Assembly (NCBI GenBank): GCA_017440935.1
Contig: JAFSAO010000020.1
Coordinates: 139,955-203,954 of the forward strand
DNA: 64,000 bases
Reading direction: 5' to 3'
Source: Opitutales bacterium
Lineage (GTDB): Bacteria; Verrucomicrobiota; Verrucomicrobiia; Opitutales; UBA953
Shown here: one piece after another, positions 9,452 to 18,272 of the stretch
Layout: the number at the start of each line of letters is the position of its first letter
Position numbering within the stretch: position 1 is the stretch's first letter
Notes under the pieces: generated by a model
What the model saw: the letters and a program-made list of their open reading frames with translations, nothing else
What the model was told of the DNA's origin: nothing
Database searches by the model: none
Position numbers and translations under genes: made by a program

Positions 9452-10408
9452 ATGAATAAACGCCTCCAACTTGCGATCGCTCTTTGTTGTTCCGTCATTT
9501 TGTCTGTAGCGTGCTCGACAAAGCCCGCCACGCCCGAAAAGCCCGTTCCCGTGGTAACGGTTACTTCCGTTCAGGCGAAACCGGCTCCCGCACCGAAAAC
9601 GGAAACGCCGAAACCGACGCAGACACCGGAAGCGCCGAATACTTCCGCTTTGGAAAAGAAGCCGGATAAGGCGAAAAAGGAACCGTCCGCGCCGCCGCCT
9701 GCTCCGAAGAAAGATGACGCAACTCCGCAGAAAAAGGCGGAAACGCCGAAACCCGCTCCCGCGCCGGAAAAGGTAAAGCAAGAACCGCTTCCTCCACCTG
9801 CAAAAACAATTAAGTTCCGTTGTGCGTATTGGGAAAAACCGAAAAATGCTTATGATATTTACGTTCGCCAAAACGGAAAATTCCAACGTTGCCAGCTTTT
9901 CGAGCTCGTTTTCTCTCAGACGATGACTCCGGAAATCGACTCGAACGGAACCGTTACAATCTATCGAAAAGCGAACGGCGACTATCTCCCGATTTTTTCC
10001 GTCGATCCGTGCGGAATGGATAATCTCGCCGCCGTGATCTTGCCGAAATTCAATCCTGATAGCCCTGACGGCGCTTATGTCCAGCTTCTCGATCTTGACG
10101 AGCAGGAATTTCCGAAAGGCACAATTAAAGTTGTAAATTGGTCCGGAAAAGACATTAAAGGAGACCTCGTTTTCCGTGAAACCGAACAGAAGCAACATTT
10201 TTCTCTGCGTTGCGGCGAGTTCTACGTTTCGGATGAACTTTCCCGCAATCGCGACATCTGCAACATCCGCTTCTTTGATGTGAAGCGACCGGAACTCGCC
10301 GTATACGAATCCGCATTTAGTCTCTTTCGGGTTAATCAAACTTTGCTTTTCGTTTTGTCAGACGATTCCGAGGACGGCTTCAACTTTAAAATGAGCAAAA
10401 TCCGCTAA
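9452..10408 (+). CDS. Putative lipoprotein, FRCAYWEKP family, paralogue 2
   Basis: 318 aa. The signal sequence ends in a lipobox-like SVAC. A low-complexity Pro/Lys/Ala linker follows (about residues 25-115), like those that span the cell wall or periplasm. The C-terminal domain is paralogous to that of the preceding gene, and about 22 bp of DNA are identical around the shared FRCAYWEKP segment (8674 versus 9814). Function unknown. Confidence 0.85.
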   Translation: MNKRLQLAIALCCSVILSVACSTKPATPEKPVPVVTVTSVQAKPAPAPKTETPKPTQTPEAPNTSALEKKPDKAKKEPSAPPPAPKKDDATPQKKAETPKPAPAPEKVKQEPLPPPAKTIKFRCAYWEKPKNAYDIYVRQNGKFQRCQLFELVFSQTMTPEIDSNGTVTIYRKANGDYLPIFSVDPCGMDNLAAVILPKFNPDSPDGAYVQLLDLDEQEFPKGTIKVVNWSGKDIKGDLVFRETEQKQHFSLRCGEFYVSDELSRNRDICNIRFFDVKRPELAVYESAFSLFRVNQTLLFVLSDDSEDGFNFKMSKIR

Positions 10409-10429
10409 GTTTTCTTCTTCGTGGATTCA

Positions 10430-10470
10430 TTTGAAAAAATAACGTCGCAGCAAAATCCCCGCGTGTTGCG
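10430..10470 (+). repeat. 41-bp direct repeat, left copy (relic of the methyltransferase 5' end)
   Basis: Matches 11311-11351 at 40 of 41 positions (A/G difference at position 20). In frame with a GTG at 10421 it reads FEKITSQQNPRVLR, nearly the same as residues 3-16 of the methyltransferase that begins at 11305. It therefore looks like the original 5' end of that gene, displaced by the intervening cassette. Confidence 0.85.
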
Positions 10471-10499
10471 GAATCGCGAAAAACAGGTAGAATGTTTCC

Positions 10500-10676
10500 A
10501 TGAAAATGAGCGATGACGCAGAGATTCTTGAACCTACAGACGCGCAGTTGCGAGAGCTAATGGCTGCGGTTTCGCGACGGATTTTTGAGAAAAAAGTTCG
10601 TCGTGAAGCGCGCTTTCGGGAAAACCTGAGAAATGCAATCATGGCTTCCGCACAAGGACGAACCGCTTCTAAATGA
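10500..10676 (+). CDS. Small putative antitoxin preceding a zeta-toxin-like kinase
   Basis: 58 aa, starting MKMSDDAEILEP and rich in Arg and Glu with a predicted helical middle. Its stop overlaps the next ATG (ATGA at 10673-10676), so translation is probably coupled. An AGGTAG lies about 10 nt upstream of the ATG. A small ORF directly before a zeta-toxin-like gene is the expected place for an antitoxin, but I see no homology to epsilon or PezA, so the role rests on position only. Confidence 0.6.
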   Translation: MKMSDDAEILEPTDAQLRELMAAVSRRIFEKKVRREARFRENLRNAIMASAQGRTASK

Positions 10677-11308
10677 AACCCAGGCTTGTTGTCATCGCCG
10701 GTCCCAACGGTTCCGGAAAGACCTCAATAACGGAGCAACTTCGGGATCTTCGCCACAAATGGATGTGCGGTTGCATCTATGTAAATCCGGATGATATCGC
10801 ACTCGAAAAATTCGGGGACTGGAACAATCCCTCATCAGTCCTTGAGGCTGCAAATTACGCAACAAATTTACGGGAGCAATTACTACGGGAACGAAAGGAT
10901 TTTGCGTTTGAAACCGTGCTTTCTACGAGGGAGAAGGTCAACTTTATAAAAAAGGCAAAAGATGCCGGATATTTTATCCGTGTGTTCTTTGTCGGAACGG
11001 ATCACCCTAAAATTAATGCAGCTAGGATTCTTTCCCGCCTCGAAGACGGTGGGCATGGAGTTCCGATAGAAAAAATTTTGAGCCGCTATACAAAATCGAT
11101 GGCGAACTCCGTTTCTGTCGCTCAGCTTGCGGATCGTATGTATTTTTACGATAATTCTGAGGAAATCGAAAGCGGAGAAAACAAAGAATGGCTTCCGATT
11201 TTCCGGACGGAATCAGGTAAAATTGTTGAAAAATATACTCATCCTCAAAATCATCCGTGGGCGGCAGATATTTTTGATGCGTTAAAATCGTTAAGTGCAA
11301 AAGAATGA
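10673..11308 (+). CDS. Zeta-toxin-like P-loop kinase
   Basis: 211 aa. Walker A GPNGSGKTS is at about residues 10-18, followed by NPDDIA, FETVLS and an RILSRLEDGGHGVP..KI..RY segment. This is the typical order for zeta-toxin/AAA_33-like kinases, some of which phosphorylate UDP-N-acetylglucosamine. The stop overlaps the ATG of the downstream methyltransferase (ATGA at 11305). Together with the 58-aa ORF it forms an apparent inserted cassette between 41-bp direct repeats. It could instead be a non-toxic zeta-family kinase. Confidence 0.82.
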   Translation: MKPRLVVIAGPNGSGKTSITEQLRDLRHKWMCGCIYVNPDDIALEKFGDWNNPSSVLEAANYATNLREQLLRERKDFAFETVLSTREKVNFIKKAKDAGYFIRVFFVGTDHPKINAARILSRLEDGGHGVPIEKILSRYTKSMANSVSVAQLADRMYFYDNSEEIESGENKEWLPIFRTESGKIVEKYTHPQNHPWAADIFDALKSLSAKE

Positions 11309-12138
11309 ATTTTGAAAAAATAACGTCGCGGCAAAATCCCCGCGTGTTGCGACTCGTGAAGCTACGGGAACGCGCTGCGCGGGTTGCCGAAGGCGTTTTT
11401 TTATTGGAAGGCTTACGTGAGCTCGAACGCGCGCTGGTAAGCGGAATCATTTTTAGGGAATTTTATTTTTGTCCGGAACTTATCCGGAATCCGCTCGCGG
11501 AAAAGGTTTTTTCGGAAGTGAAAAACGTTCTTCCTCCGGCGGCAATTGTGGAGCTTTCGCGTCCGGCGTTTGAAAAAGTTTCTTACCGGGAAAAACCGGA
11601 AGGCGTGCTCGCTGTTGCAGAAATGAGGCAGCACGGACTGGATTCGCTAACCGTTCCCGTGGGGAAAGCTCCGCTGTTTCTCGTCGCGGAATCTATCGAA
11701 AAGCCCGGGAATCTCGGCGCGCTTTTGCGCACGGCGGATTCCGCCGGTTGTTCCGCACTGATTTGTTGCGGTGACGCGGGAACGGATGTTTACAATCCGA
11801 ATGCCGTGCGCGCTTCTCAGGGAACGCTTTTTTCCGTGCCGCTTGCCGTCGCGGATGCGGCATCCGTTTATGCTTGGCTCGCCGAGCGCGGCGTGACGAT
11901 TTTTGCGACATCACCGGCGGCGGAAAAAACTTATTGGGATTGCGATTTTCGCGTTCCCGCGGCGATTTTGATGGGAACGGAAGCGACCGGATTGACGGAT
12001 TTTTGGCTTGGAAAAAATGAAGGCGAGGGCGTTGTTCCCGTTTCGATTCCGCAGGGAGGCTTGGCGGATTCTCTCAACGTTTCCACCGCTGCCGCGATTT
12101 GCCTTTTTGAAGCCGTGCGGCAACGAAGCGTTTCGTAA
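11305..12138 (+). CDS. TrmH/SpoU-family RNA 2'-O-methyltransferase
   Basis: 277 aa. An N-terminal substrate-binding region (SRQNPRVLRLVKL.., EGLRELERAL) is followed by a SPOUT domain with the family motifs ESIEKPGNLGALLRTADSAG, ILMGTEATGL and IPQGGLADSLNVSTAAAIC. The last motif is the S-adenosylmethionine-binding knot. It likely methylates the ribose of rRNA or tRNA. The substrate cannot be read from the sequence, and no rlmB or trmH name is given. The start codon appears to have been supplied by the inserted upstream cassette. Confidence 0.9.
   Translation: MNFEKITSRQNPRVLRLVKLRERAARVAEGVFLLEGLRELERALVSGIIFREFYFCPELIRNPLAEKVFSEVKNVLPPAAIVELSRPAFEKVSYREKPEGVLAVAEMRQHGLDSLTVPVGKAPLFLVAESIEKPGNLGALLRTADSAGCSALICCGDAGTDVYNPNAVRASQGTLFSVPLAVADAASVYAWLAERGVTIFATSPAAEKTYWDCDFRVPAAILMGTEATGLTDFWLGKNEGEGVVPVSIPQGGLADSLNVSTAAAICLFEAVRQRSVS
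11311..11351 (+). repeat. 41-bp direct repeat, right copy (codons 3-16 of the methyltransferase)
   Basis: The partner of 10430-10470. This copy lies in the functional gene directly after its ATG AAT start. The pair brackets the toxin-like module as an attachment-type duplication would. Confidence 0.85.
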
Positions 12139-12160
12139 AAAAGTCGAAGCAAAACGACAA

Positions 12161-12197
12161 AAAAAACGTTCCCGCCGATTTGACGGGAACGTTTTTT
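12161..12197. terminator. Bidirectional terminator built from the CGTTCCCG motif
   Basis: AAAAAACGTTCCCG (12161-12174) pairs with CGGGAACGTTTTTT (12184-12197). It sits between the convergent methyltransferase and RRM genes, with A and T runs that serve both directions. Confidence 0.85.
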
Positions 12198-12209
12198 GTG
12201 AGAAGAACC

Positions 12210-12635
12210 TTAGCGTTCTTCTCCGCCTTCAAAAGAGCGGGTTCCGTTGCGACGCGGACCGCCGAAGTTACGGCGCGGACCACGATTAAACCCGCCGCGA
12301 TTTCCGCCGCCGAAGCCGCCGCGTTGCGAGTTCCCGCCGAAACGAGGACGAAAACCGCCGTTCCCGCGACGCGCCGGAGGCTGGTCCTCGCGCGGACGCG
12401 CAACATTGACTTTGAGCGGACGCCCTTGAAATTCACGTCCTTCGGTGTTTTCGATCGCTTTTTGCGCATCTTCCGCCGTTGCCATAACGACAAACGCAAA
12501 TCCGCGCGCACGTCCCGTGAATTTATCGCGAAGAACTTCCACGGATTCGACCGTGCCGAACTGCCCGAAGTAGGCATTGAGGTCACCTTCCGTGGTCGCC
12601 CAGGCAAGATTTCCTACGAATAACTTATTATCCAT
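12210..12635 (-). CDS. RRM-domain RNA-binding protein with RGG-like tail
   Basis: 141 aa. An N-terminal RRM (residues 1-80) carries RNP2 (KLFVGNLAW) and RNP1 (RGFAFVVM). A Gly/Arg-rich tail follows (GGNSQRGGFGGGNRGG...). This matches the cyanobacterial Rbp-type small RNA-binding proteins that are also common in Verrucomicrobiota and other bacteria. These bind single-stranded RNA and often respond to cold. It is transcribed alone and converges on the methyltransferase gene. Confidence 0.92.
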   Translation of the reverse strand: MDNKLFVGNLAWATTEGDLNAYFGQFGTVESVEVLRDKFTGRARGFAFVVMATAEDAQKAIENTEGREFQGRPLKVNVARPREDQPPARRGNGGFRPRFGGNSQRGGFGGGNRGGFNRGPRRNFGGPRRNGTRSFEGGEER

Positions 12636-12831
12636 TTAATTGATTTCTATCTATCGTCTTCAATCGCTTTGCGCCCGTTCCCGACCGTCGGGTTTCAAAA
12701 TCGACGATTTCAAATTCCATCGATTTTCCGGCTCGCACCGCGAAATTCCCGTAAGGGAAAGACGGCGCATAATAATCTGCTTTCGCCGAAATTTATCAAG
12801 CCGCAAATGTGCAAAACTTCGGCGAAAACGG

Positions 12832-14289
12832 CTACTTCATCGCCAACGCCATTTTGTTGGCGGTGATGACTCCGTAGTTAATCGTGCCGAGCCAGCCCGA
12901 CATAATGATGCCGACCGACCCCGCGTGATAAAGTCCGCGGACTTTTTCCGGCAATTCCATCGAAATTTTTAAGCCCTCGAACTTTGTGCCGAAAGACGTT
13001 CCGTCGCGGTGTCGAACATAGCGTTTGACGGTGCGCGGCGTGGCGGCTTCGACCCAGTCGACTTTGGCGCGAATGTCCGGAATATATTTTTCAAGCCCGG
13101 CAAAAGATTCTTCAATAATGCGATTTTTCTCCGCTTCGTAGGCTTCGTCGGAAAGATTTTCCCAGCTCGAAAACTTCTGGTTGATCGACGTCACGATCGC
13201 GTAGTGCGGGATTTTGCGTTGCGGGCGCGTGTCCGGATAGTAAACGGAGTAGGTGCGGGAAGTCGTGTGCAGGTCGACGAGGTCGTCGCTGTCGAACTTC
13301 GGCGCTTCCGAGGTGAAAACGAGATCGCCGATGTTCGGGATCGTTTCGCCTTCGCGAATCCCCATGTAAACCTGACAGGACGACGTGTTCACGCGAACGG
13401 TTTCGGATTCCGCAAGGAATTCGGCGGGAACGGTTCCGGGTTCGAGCATTTCCTCCACGGTGTTGCGAATGTTTGCGTTGGAAAGAACGGAGCGGCAGGA
13501 AATTTCCGCAATTTCTCCGAAACGCATATCGCGAACGCGCACGCCGCGCACGACGGGAACGCCGTCGGGACCGGCTTCGGTCAGAATCTTTTCCGCGAGG
13601 CAGTTGCGGCGGATGTCGACCCCGTTTTTCTTGAGCTCTTCGGTCATTTTCTGAATGAGCAAATCCGTGCCGCCTTGGAAAATGTAAACGCCTTTGCTCA
13701 TGAAGTTGGAGAAAACAATCCCGTAAGTGATCGCGGGTTCGTTGAGCGTGGATCCGTTTGCGTAGGCGATCGGCTCGAGCAACAAGCGCCAAACGTCGGT
13801 GCGTCCGGGGAAAAATTCTTCAAAGAGTTCCCGCGTCGTGCGTTTGTCGTTGTCGTAATAATTCATCTGCGCGAGGTGCTCGAAAAATCCGTGCACGCGT
13901 TCTGCGGGAACGCCGAACTTTTCGATGAGAATGCGCGTGAAGTCTTCGCGGTCAAACGTGGTTTGGATATTGAACTCGGGATTGATAAAGCGAATGTCTT
14001 TGAGCTGGCGGATCGAATCGGCGATTTCCTTGCTCCAATATTTGCGGCAGGATTTGATCATGCCGTGCGGGAACCCGTGAAGCGAAATATCGAAAATGTG
14101 CCCGCCCGGGCGCTTAAAATACGTTGCCAAGCCGCCGAGCTGGTAATGATGCTCAAGAAGCAAAACCGAGTGTCCCGCCTTGGCGAGGTAGTTTGCGCCG
14201 GTGAGCCCGGCGAGGCCGCTACCGATGACGATCGCGTCGTAAGATTTCTGAATGCCGAAAAGCGGATTTTTTGCGTCCATTTGCGTCAT
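12832..14289 (-). CDS. FAD-dependent oxidoreductase, phytoene desaturase/CrtISO-like
   Basis: About 485 aa from the ATG at 14289 ([12 protein letters not shown]); an in-frame ATG at 14337 would add 16 unconserved residues. The N-terminus has the dinucleotide-binding motif [21 protein letters not shown] followed by [11 protein letters not shown]. The C-terminal [22 protein letters not shown] is typical of the amine-oxidase/phytoene-dehydrogenase fold. Substrate is unknown and no carotenoid genes adjoin. A degenerate-context copy of the AAATTTCAATTTGCGG block lies at 14343-14358, but I find no -10 at the expected spacing. Confidence 0.85.
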   Translation of the reverse strand: MTQMDAKNPLFGIQKSYDAIVIGSGLAGLTGANYLAKAGHSVLLLEHHYQLGGLATYFKRPGGHIFDISLHGFPHGMIKSCRKYWSKEIADSIRQLKDIRFINPEFNIQTTFDREDFTRILIEKFGVPAERVHGFFEHLAQMNYYDNDKRTTRELFEEFFPGRTDVWRLLLEPIAYANGSTLNEPAITYGIVFSNFMSKGVYIFQGGTDLLIQKMTEELKKNGVDIRRNCLAEKILTEAGPDGVPVVRGVRVRDMRFGEIAEISCRSVLSNANIRNTVEEMLEPGTVPAEFLAESETVRVNTSSCQVYMGIREGETIPNIGDLVFTSEAPKFDSDDLVDLHTTSRTYSVYYPDTRPQRKIPHYAIVTSINQKFSSWENLSDEAYEAEKNRIIEESFAGLEKYIPDIRAKVDWVEAATPRTVKRYVRHRDGTSFGTKFEGLKISMELPEKVRGLYHAGSVGIIMSGWLGTINYGVITANKMALAMK

Positions 14290-14549
14290 GAGGAATGAAA
14301 AATGTGAGAAAAGTTCCAAACTCTGACACATATTCAAAACCGCCGCAAATTGAAATTTGTCAAATACGCTTTGCCGTGCTGCCTTATTTTAAAAAGCGTC
14401 GAAAGTTTTTTTTCTAATTTTTTATTCCTGATCTTCAAAAAACTTTGTGGATCTGCGGTTCTGTAAGCGGCTTATTCGGAATTTGAGTAAAAGGAGATTT
14501 CGCATTCCTTTTTCGGCGGGAACGCGCTATCTTTCTTTAAAATTCTCCG

Positions 14550-15611
14550 ATGGCGAAGAAAAAAACAGAGCAAAACGGATATGCGGACGATGCGCCGCGC
14601 AGTTATTTTGAAGACGCGCTTGCGCGCAAGGATTCGACGCTCGATCAGGCGTTGCGTCCGCCGAATTTCGATGATTTCACCGGGCAGCCGCGCACGATTG
14701 AGCGTCTGCGCGTGATGGTCGGCGCGGCGCGGCGGGAACGCCGGGCGCTCGATCACATTTTGCTTCACGGACCGCCGGGCTTGGGAAAAACTACGCTTGC
14801 GCTGATTCTCGCCGAGGAAATGGGCACGAAAGTGAAAATCACATCCGGTCCCGTTATCGAAAAACCTGCCGACCTCGCCGGCTTGCTTACCGCGCTCGAA
14901 GAAGGCGAAATTCTTTTCATTGACGAAATTCACCGCATTTCCAAAGTCGTGGAAGAATTTCTCTATTCGGCGATGGAAGATTTTCGCATCGATATCATGA
15001 TTGACCAAGGTCCGAACGCGCGCAGCGTGCGCCTGTCGATCCCGCGCTTTACGCTGGTTGGTGCGACGACGCGCACGGGCTTGCTTACTGCTCCGATGCG
15101 TTCCCGCTTCACGCTCCAAACGCGCCTCGATTATTACACGCACGAAGATTTGTTCAAAATCGTCAAACGCAACTGCTCGAAGCTCGGTATCGCGGCGGAC
15201 GACGGCGGCGCCATGGAAATCGCCCGCCGTGCGCGCGGCACGCCGCGTATCGTGAACAACCTTATCCGCTTTGCGCGCGACTACGCCCTGGAGCGCGGGA
15301 ACGGCTCCATCGACCAAAAAACTGCCGCCGCCGCGCTCGAATTGCTTGAAATCGACCGCCACGGGCTGGACGATATGGACAAACGTATTTTGCGCACGCT
15401 CGCGCTCAATTACAACGGCGGTCCCGTCGGGCTCGGCACCATCGGTGTTGCCGTCGGCGAGGACGAACACACGCTCGAAGAAGTCCACGAACCCTACCTG
15501 ATTCAGGAAGGCTACATCGCGCGCACTCCGCAAGGGCGCGTCCTTACGGAAAAAGGCTGGGGCGTTTGCGGCGTGGAGCGTGATTTCGGCAAGCAAAGCA
15601 CGTTGTTTTAA
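14550..15611 (+). CDS. ruvB: Holliday junction branch-migration helicase RuvB
   Basis: 353 aa. Walker A GPPGLGKTT is at residues 74-82, Walker B at LFIDEIHR, sensor GATTRTGLL and the arginine finger at MRSRF. The C-terminal winged helix reads NGGPVGLGTIG followed by LIQEGYIARTPQGR. The length is typical (about 340). It drives ATP-dependent branch migration with RuvA. ruvA and ruvC are not in the window. Confidence 0.97.
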   Translation: MAKKKTEQNGYADDAPRSYFEDALARKDSTLDQALRPPNFDDFTGQPRTIERLRVMVGAARRERRALDHILLHGPPGLGKTTLALILAEEMGTKVKITSGPVIEKPADLAGLLTALEEGEILFIDEIHRISKVVEEFLYSAMEDFRIDIMIDQGPNARSVRLSIPRFTLVGATTRTGLLTAPMRSRFTLQTRLDYYTHEDLFKIVKRNCSKLGIAADDGGAMEIARRARGTPRIVNNLIRFARDYALERGNGSIDQKTAAAALELLEIDRHGLDDMDKRILRTLALNYNGGPVGLGTIGVAVGEDEHTLEEVHEPYLIQEGYIARTPQGRVLTEKGWGVCGVERDFGKQSTLF

Positions 15612-15672
15612 GAAGATTTAGGAATTAGAAATGAGGAATTCCTAATTTTTCATTTTCCCTTCTTCATTCCCG

Positions 15673-16578
15673 ATGAACGAAATATTTGAAACCAGAGAGC
15701 TTTTCGCGTGCGCCGCAGGCATTTTCCTTGCGGCTGCTGCGGTAGGATTATTTTCGGCGCGGCGTTCCGGCGGGAACGGCGCCGGACGCGGGTGGCGCTT
15801 TGCGGAACTGTTTTTGGCGGCGGCGGCTTGGACGCTTTTGAGTTGTGCGCTCGGGGAACGCGGTTCGCGTTGCGGGCATCTGCCGGTTTCTAATATTTTT
15901 GAAATTTTTCAGGCGCTTGGCTGGTGCGCGGTGTTTTCTATCGTGTTTTTGCGGGCGGTTTGGGATCTGCGCGTTCCCGTGTTTTTCGCGACGGGAACGG
16001 CGGGCGTGCTTTGCGCGCTCGGTTTTGCGAATGTGCGCGGCTGGGACATTTTGCCTGTTTCGGCAGAGGCGTTTACGGGAACGCCGTGGATTGGCGTTCA
16101 CGCGTCGTTTGCCACAATCGGGTATGCGTGTTTTTCTGCGGCGGCGATGGTATGGTGGATTTTCCTTTTGCAAAATTCTGCTCTGCGAAAGCACCGCACG
16201 CATCGTTTTTTTTCAAGACTGCCGGATTTGTCGACATTAGACAGAATCTCGACGCGGCTTTGCTCGGCGGGATTGGTCTTTTTCGGAGTCGGCATCGCCG
16301 TCGGCGTTGCGCTTCTTGTCGGGAATTTTACGCTGAGTTCGACGCTCGCAATTTACAAAACCGGGCTTTCGGTGCTGATTTTCTTCGGGTTTGCAGGTGT
16401 GCGGATTTTGCGCGGACAAAATAAAATTTCCGCTCTGAAATTTGCGCGTGCGGGAACGGCAATTTTTGTCGCCGCGATTATTTTGCTCGGCGGAATGGCT
16501 TGTCTGCGCGATGACGCCGGAGCCTCCGGAGACATTTCTCCTCGTGGGGAAAACGCAGTTTCGGAGGTCGCAAAATGA
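15673..16578 (+). CDS. CcsA/HemX-family integral membrane protein
   Basis: 301 aa with about eight membrane helices. Landmarks are SNIFEIFQALGWC, HASFATIGYACFS and SRLPDLSTLDRIS followed by FFGVGIAVGVALL. The gene overlaps hemA by ATGA (16575-16578), an arrangement seen for hemX-hemA pairs. I do not see the tryptophan-rich WWD segment of true cytochrome c synthetases, so a HemX-like role in regulating or stabilising glutamyl-tRNA reductase fits better than CcsA. Confidence 0.82.
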   Translation: MNEIFETRELFACAAGIFLAAAAVGLFSARRSGGNGAGRGWRFAELFLAAAAWTLLSCALGERGSRCGHLPVSNIFEIFQALGWCAVFSIVFLRAVWDLRVPVFFATGTAGVLCALGFANVRGWDILPVSAEAFTGTPWIGVHASFATIGYACFSAAAMVWWIFLLQNSALRKHRTHRFFSRLPDLSTLDRISTRLCSAGLVFFGVGIAVGVALLVGNFTLSSTLAIYKTGLSVLIFFGFAGVRILRGQNKISALKFARAGTAIFVAAIILLGGMACLRDDAGASGDISPRGENAVSEVAK

Positions 16579-17573
16579 AAATTTTTGCGCTCTCGTGTAA
16601 CTTCCGGACGGCGGAGCTTTCCGTTTTGGAGCGTCTTTCGCTTTCGCGGGAACGCGTCGCGGAGCTTTATGCGGCGCAGACGTTTTCCGGATTTTCGGAG
16701 TGCGTTTTACTTTCAACCTGTAACCGCGTAGAGCTTTATGTTGCGGGAACGCAAACTTCTGCCGAAGCCGTTGCGGGAAAACTCGCCGAGATTTCCGGTG
16801 TTTCTGCCGAAGAAATTTTGACAAATGCCAAAATTTTTTCCGATTCCGACGCCGTGCGGCACCTGTTTGAAGTCGCTTCGGGGCTGGATTCCCGCATGGT
16901 CGGCGAAGCGGAAATTCTCGGACAGGTCAAGCAAGCCTACGAGGCGGCGTTTGCGGCGGGAACGACGGGCGTAGCACTGAATCGCATTTTTCAGAAAAGT
17001 TTTCAGGCGGCGAAGTGGGCGAGGGCGAACACGGGGATTTCTCAGGGACAAATCAGCGTGGGCAATGTCGCCGTGGAACTCGCCGGGCGTGTTTTCGGAG
17101 ATTTGGCGCGTTGCGCCGTGCTCGTTGTCGGGACGGGCGATGCCGGGCGAAAAACGGCGCAGGCGTTCGTTTCGCGTGGAGCGGGAAACGTCTTAGTAGC
17201 AAGCCGCAATTTTGAACGCGCGCGCGCGCTTGCGGCGGAAATCGGCGCGGGCGCCGTCGAGTTGGATTCCGTGGCGGCGCGAGCCGTGCACGCGGATATC
17301 GTTGTCGGATGCGCAAGCGTTTCCGAACCGCTGATTTCCGAAAAAATGTTGAGGGACGTTTTGCGTTCTCGCGGCGACCGCCCGTTGTTTCTCATTGATT
17401 TGGGAATGCCGAGAAATTTCCCCGACGGTGTGGAGTCCGACGATTTATGGGTTTACGGACTGGCGGATTTGGCGGCGATTGCAAATGAAAATCTTTCCGC
17501 GCGGGAACGCGAAGCCGCGCTCTGCCGCGAAGAACTTTCCGCGCGCTCAATTCGCCTTTTTGAAAAACTTTAA
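16575..17573 (+). CDS. hemA: Glutamyl-tRNA reductase
   Basis: 332 aa. The catalytic cysteine motif LLSTCNRVELY includes Cys49. The substrate-recognition motif SRMVGEAEILGQVKQAY and the NADPH-binding segment VVGTGDAGRKTA are present. It makes glutamate-1-semialdehyde, the first step of the C5 tetrapyrrole pathway. It is about 80-90 residues shorter than usual (about 420) and ends right after the nucleotide-binding domain, so the C-terminal dimerisation domain appears to be missing. Confidence 0.92.
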   Translation: MKIFALSCNFRTAELSVLERLSLSRERVAELYAAQTFSGFSECVLLSTCNRVELYVAGTQTSAEAVAGKLAEISGVSAEEILTNAKIFSDSDAVRHLFEVASGLDSRMVGEAEILGQVKQAYEAAFAAGTTGVALNRIFQKSFQAAKWARANTGISQGQISVGNVAVELAGRVFGDLARCAVLVVGTGDAGRKTAQAFVSRGAGNVLVASRNFERARALAAEIGAGAVELDSVAARAVHADIVVGCASVSEPLISEKMLRDVLRSRGDRPLFLIDLGMPRNFPDGVESDDLWVYGLADLAAIANENLSAREREAALCREELSARSIRLFEKL

Positions 17574-17663
17574 GCGCTGACGCTCCGGCAATCCCGATTC
17601 GCTCTTCTCGCGCTCTCACTCCGCTTTCAGCTTGTCGTCAAAGCCTGCGGAGTAAATTAATTC

Positions 17664-17715
17664 TTTTCTCCGCAAATCTGCGGAGAAAATGTGTTTGCCG
17701 CTCCGTAAGGGAGCG
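17664..17715. other. Two hairpins in the hemA-downstream intergenic region
   Basis: TTTTCTCCGCA (17664-17674) pairs perfectly with TGCGGAGAAAA (17679-17689). A shorter stem CGCTCC/GGAGCG follows (17699-17704 and 17710-17715). Neither is followed by a T run; a ten-T run lies at 17759-17768. Possibly hemA transcript ends or a regulatory leader. No other content is seen in 17574-17861. Confidence 0.4.
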
Positions 17716-17861
17716 TAATTGTGCGTTGTGTCTCATTTTTAATCTCTTGAATTGTAGCTTTTTTTTTTGGTTAAACTTCCCACCATTGAAAAGATTTTTT
17801 CGTGTCAGATTTCATCTGTCGGAGAATCTTCGCTTCTAACATTTTCACAATCTCAACCCCT

Positions 17862-18236
17862 ATGTATCGTAGTCTGTTCAAAGCGACGATAGCCGTTTCG
17901 ATTTTCTCTCTCTGCGGGAACGTTTTCGCCTGTGGCGGAGTTGCATGTTATCCGCAAGGCTTAGGAGTAATCTCTTACGAGCATTTTGAAAAATTGCTTG
18001 CCGAATCCGTAACCTGCAAATACTGCGGACGCTCCGCTTCCTCGGCAAAACAGCTCTCCGCCTTAGGTGTTTGCCCGAACTCTCCCTCGAAGAAACACGT
18101 CGCGCAACGCTGTCGCAAGACCCGCCAAATCTACGTTTGCCGCTACTGCGGCTTCCGCGCGAACAGCATCCGCACACTCACCGCGAGCCCTTGCCGTGCC
18201 AACCCCAACGGCTCCCGCCACGTCGCCGCAGATTAA
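17862..18236 (+). CDS. Small exported protein with two CxxCG...C...H repeats
   Basis: 124 aa from the ATG at 17862 (MYRSLFKATIAV). A GTG 60 bp upstream is possible but would bury the signal peptide. After a signal sequence ending near VFACGG come two repeats, CKYCGRSASSAKQLSALGVC..H and CRYCGFRANSIRTLTASPC..H. Each has four potential metal ligands. Zinc binding outside the cytoplasm is inferred. It lies 36 bp upstream of the operon's first large gene and may be its first cistron. Confidence 0.72.
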   Translation: MYRSLFKATIAVSIFSLCGNVFACGGVACYPQGLGVISYEHFEKLLAESVTCKYCGRSASSAKQLSALGVCPNSPSKKHVAQRCRKTRQIYVCRYCGFRANSIRTLTASPCRANPNGSRHVAAD

Positions 18237-18272
18237 TTTCTTTTCTCGAAAAACCTCAAACCAAAGGAAAGC

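Noticed and set aside
13009-14298. 429-aa plus-strand frame opposite the FAD oxidoreductase
   Set aside because: The minus-strand protein has a clear FAD-binding motif. The opposite frame is an artefact.
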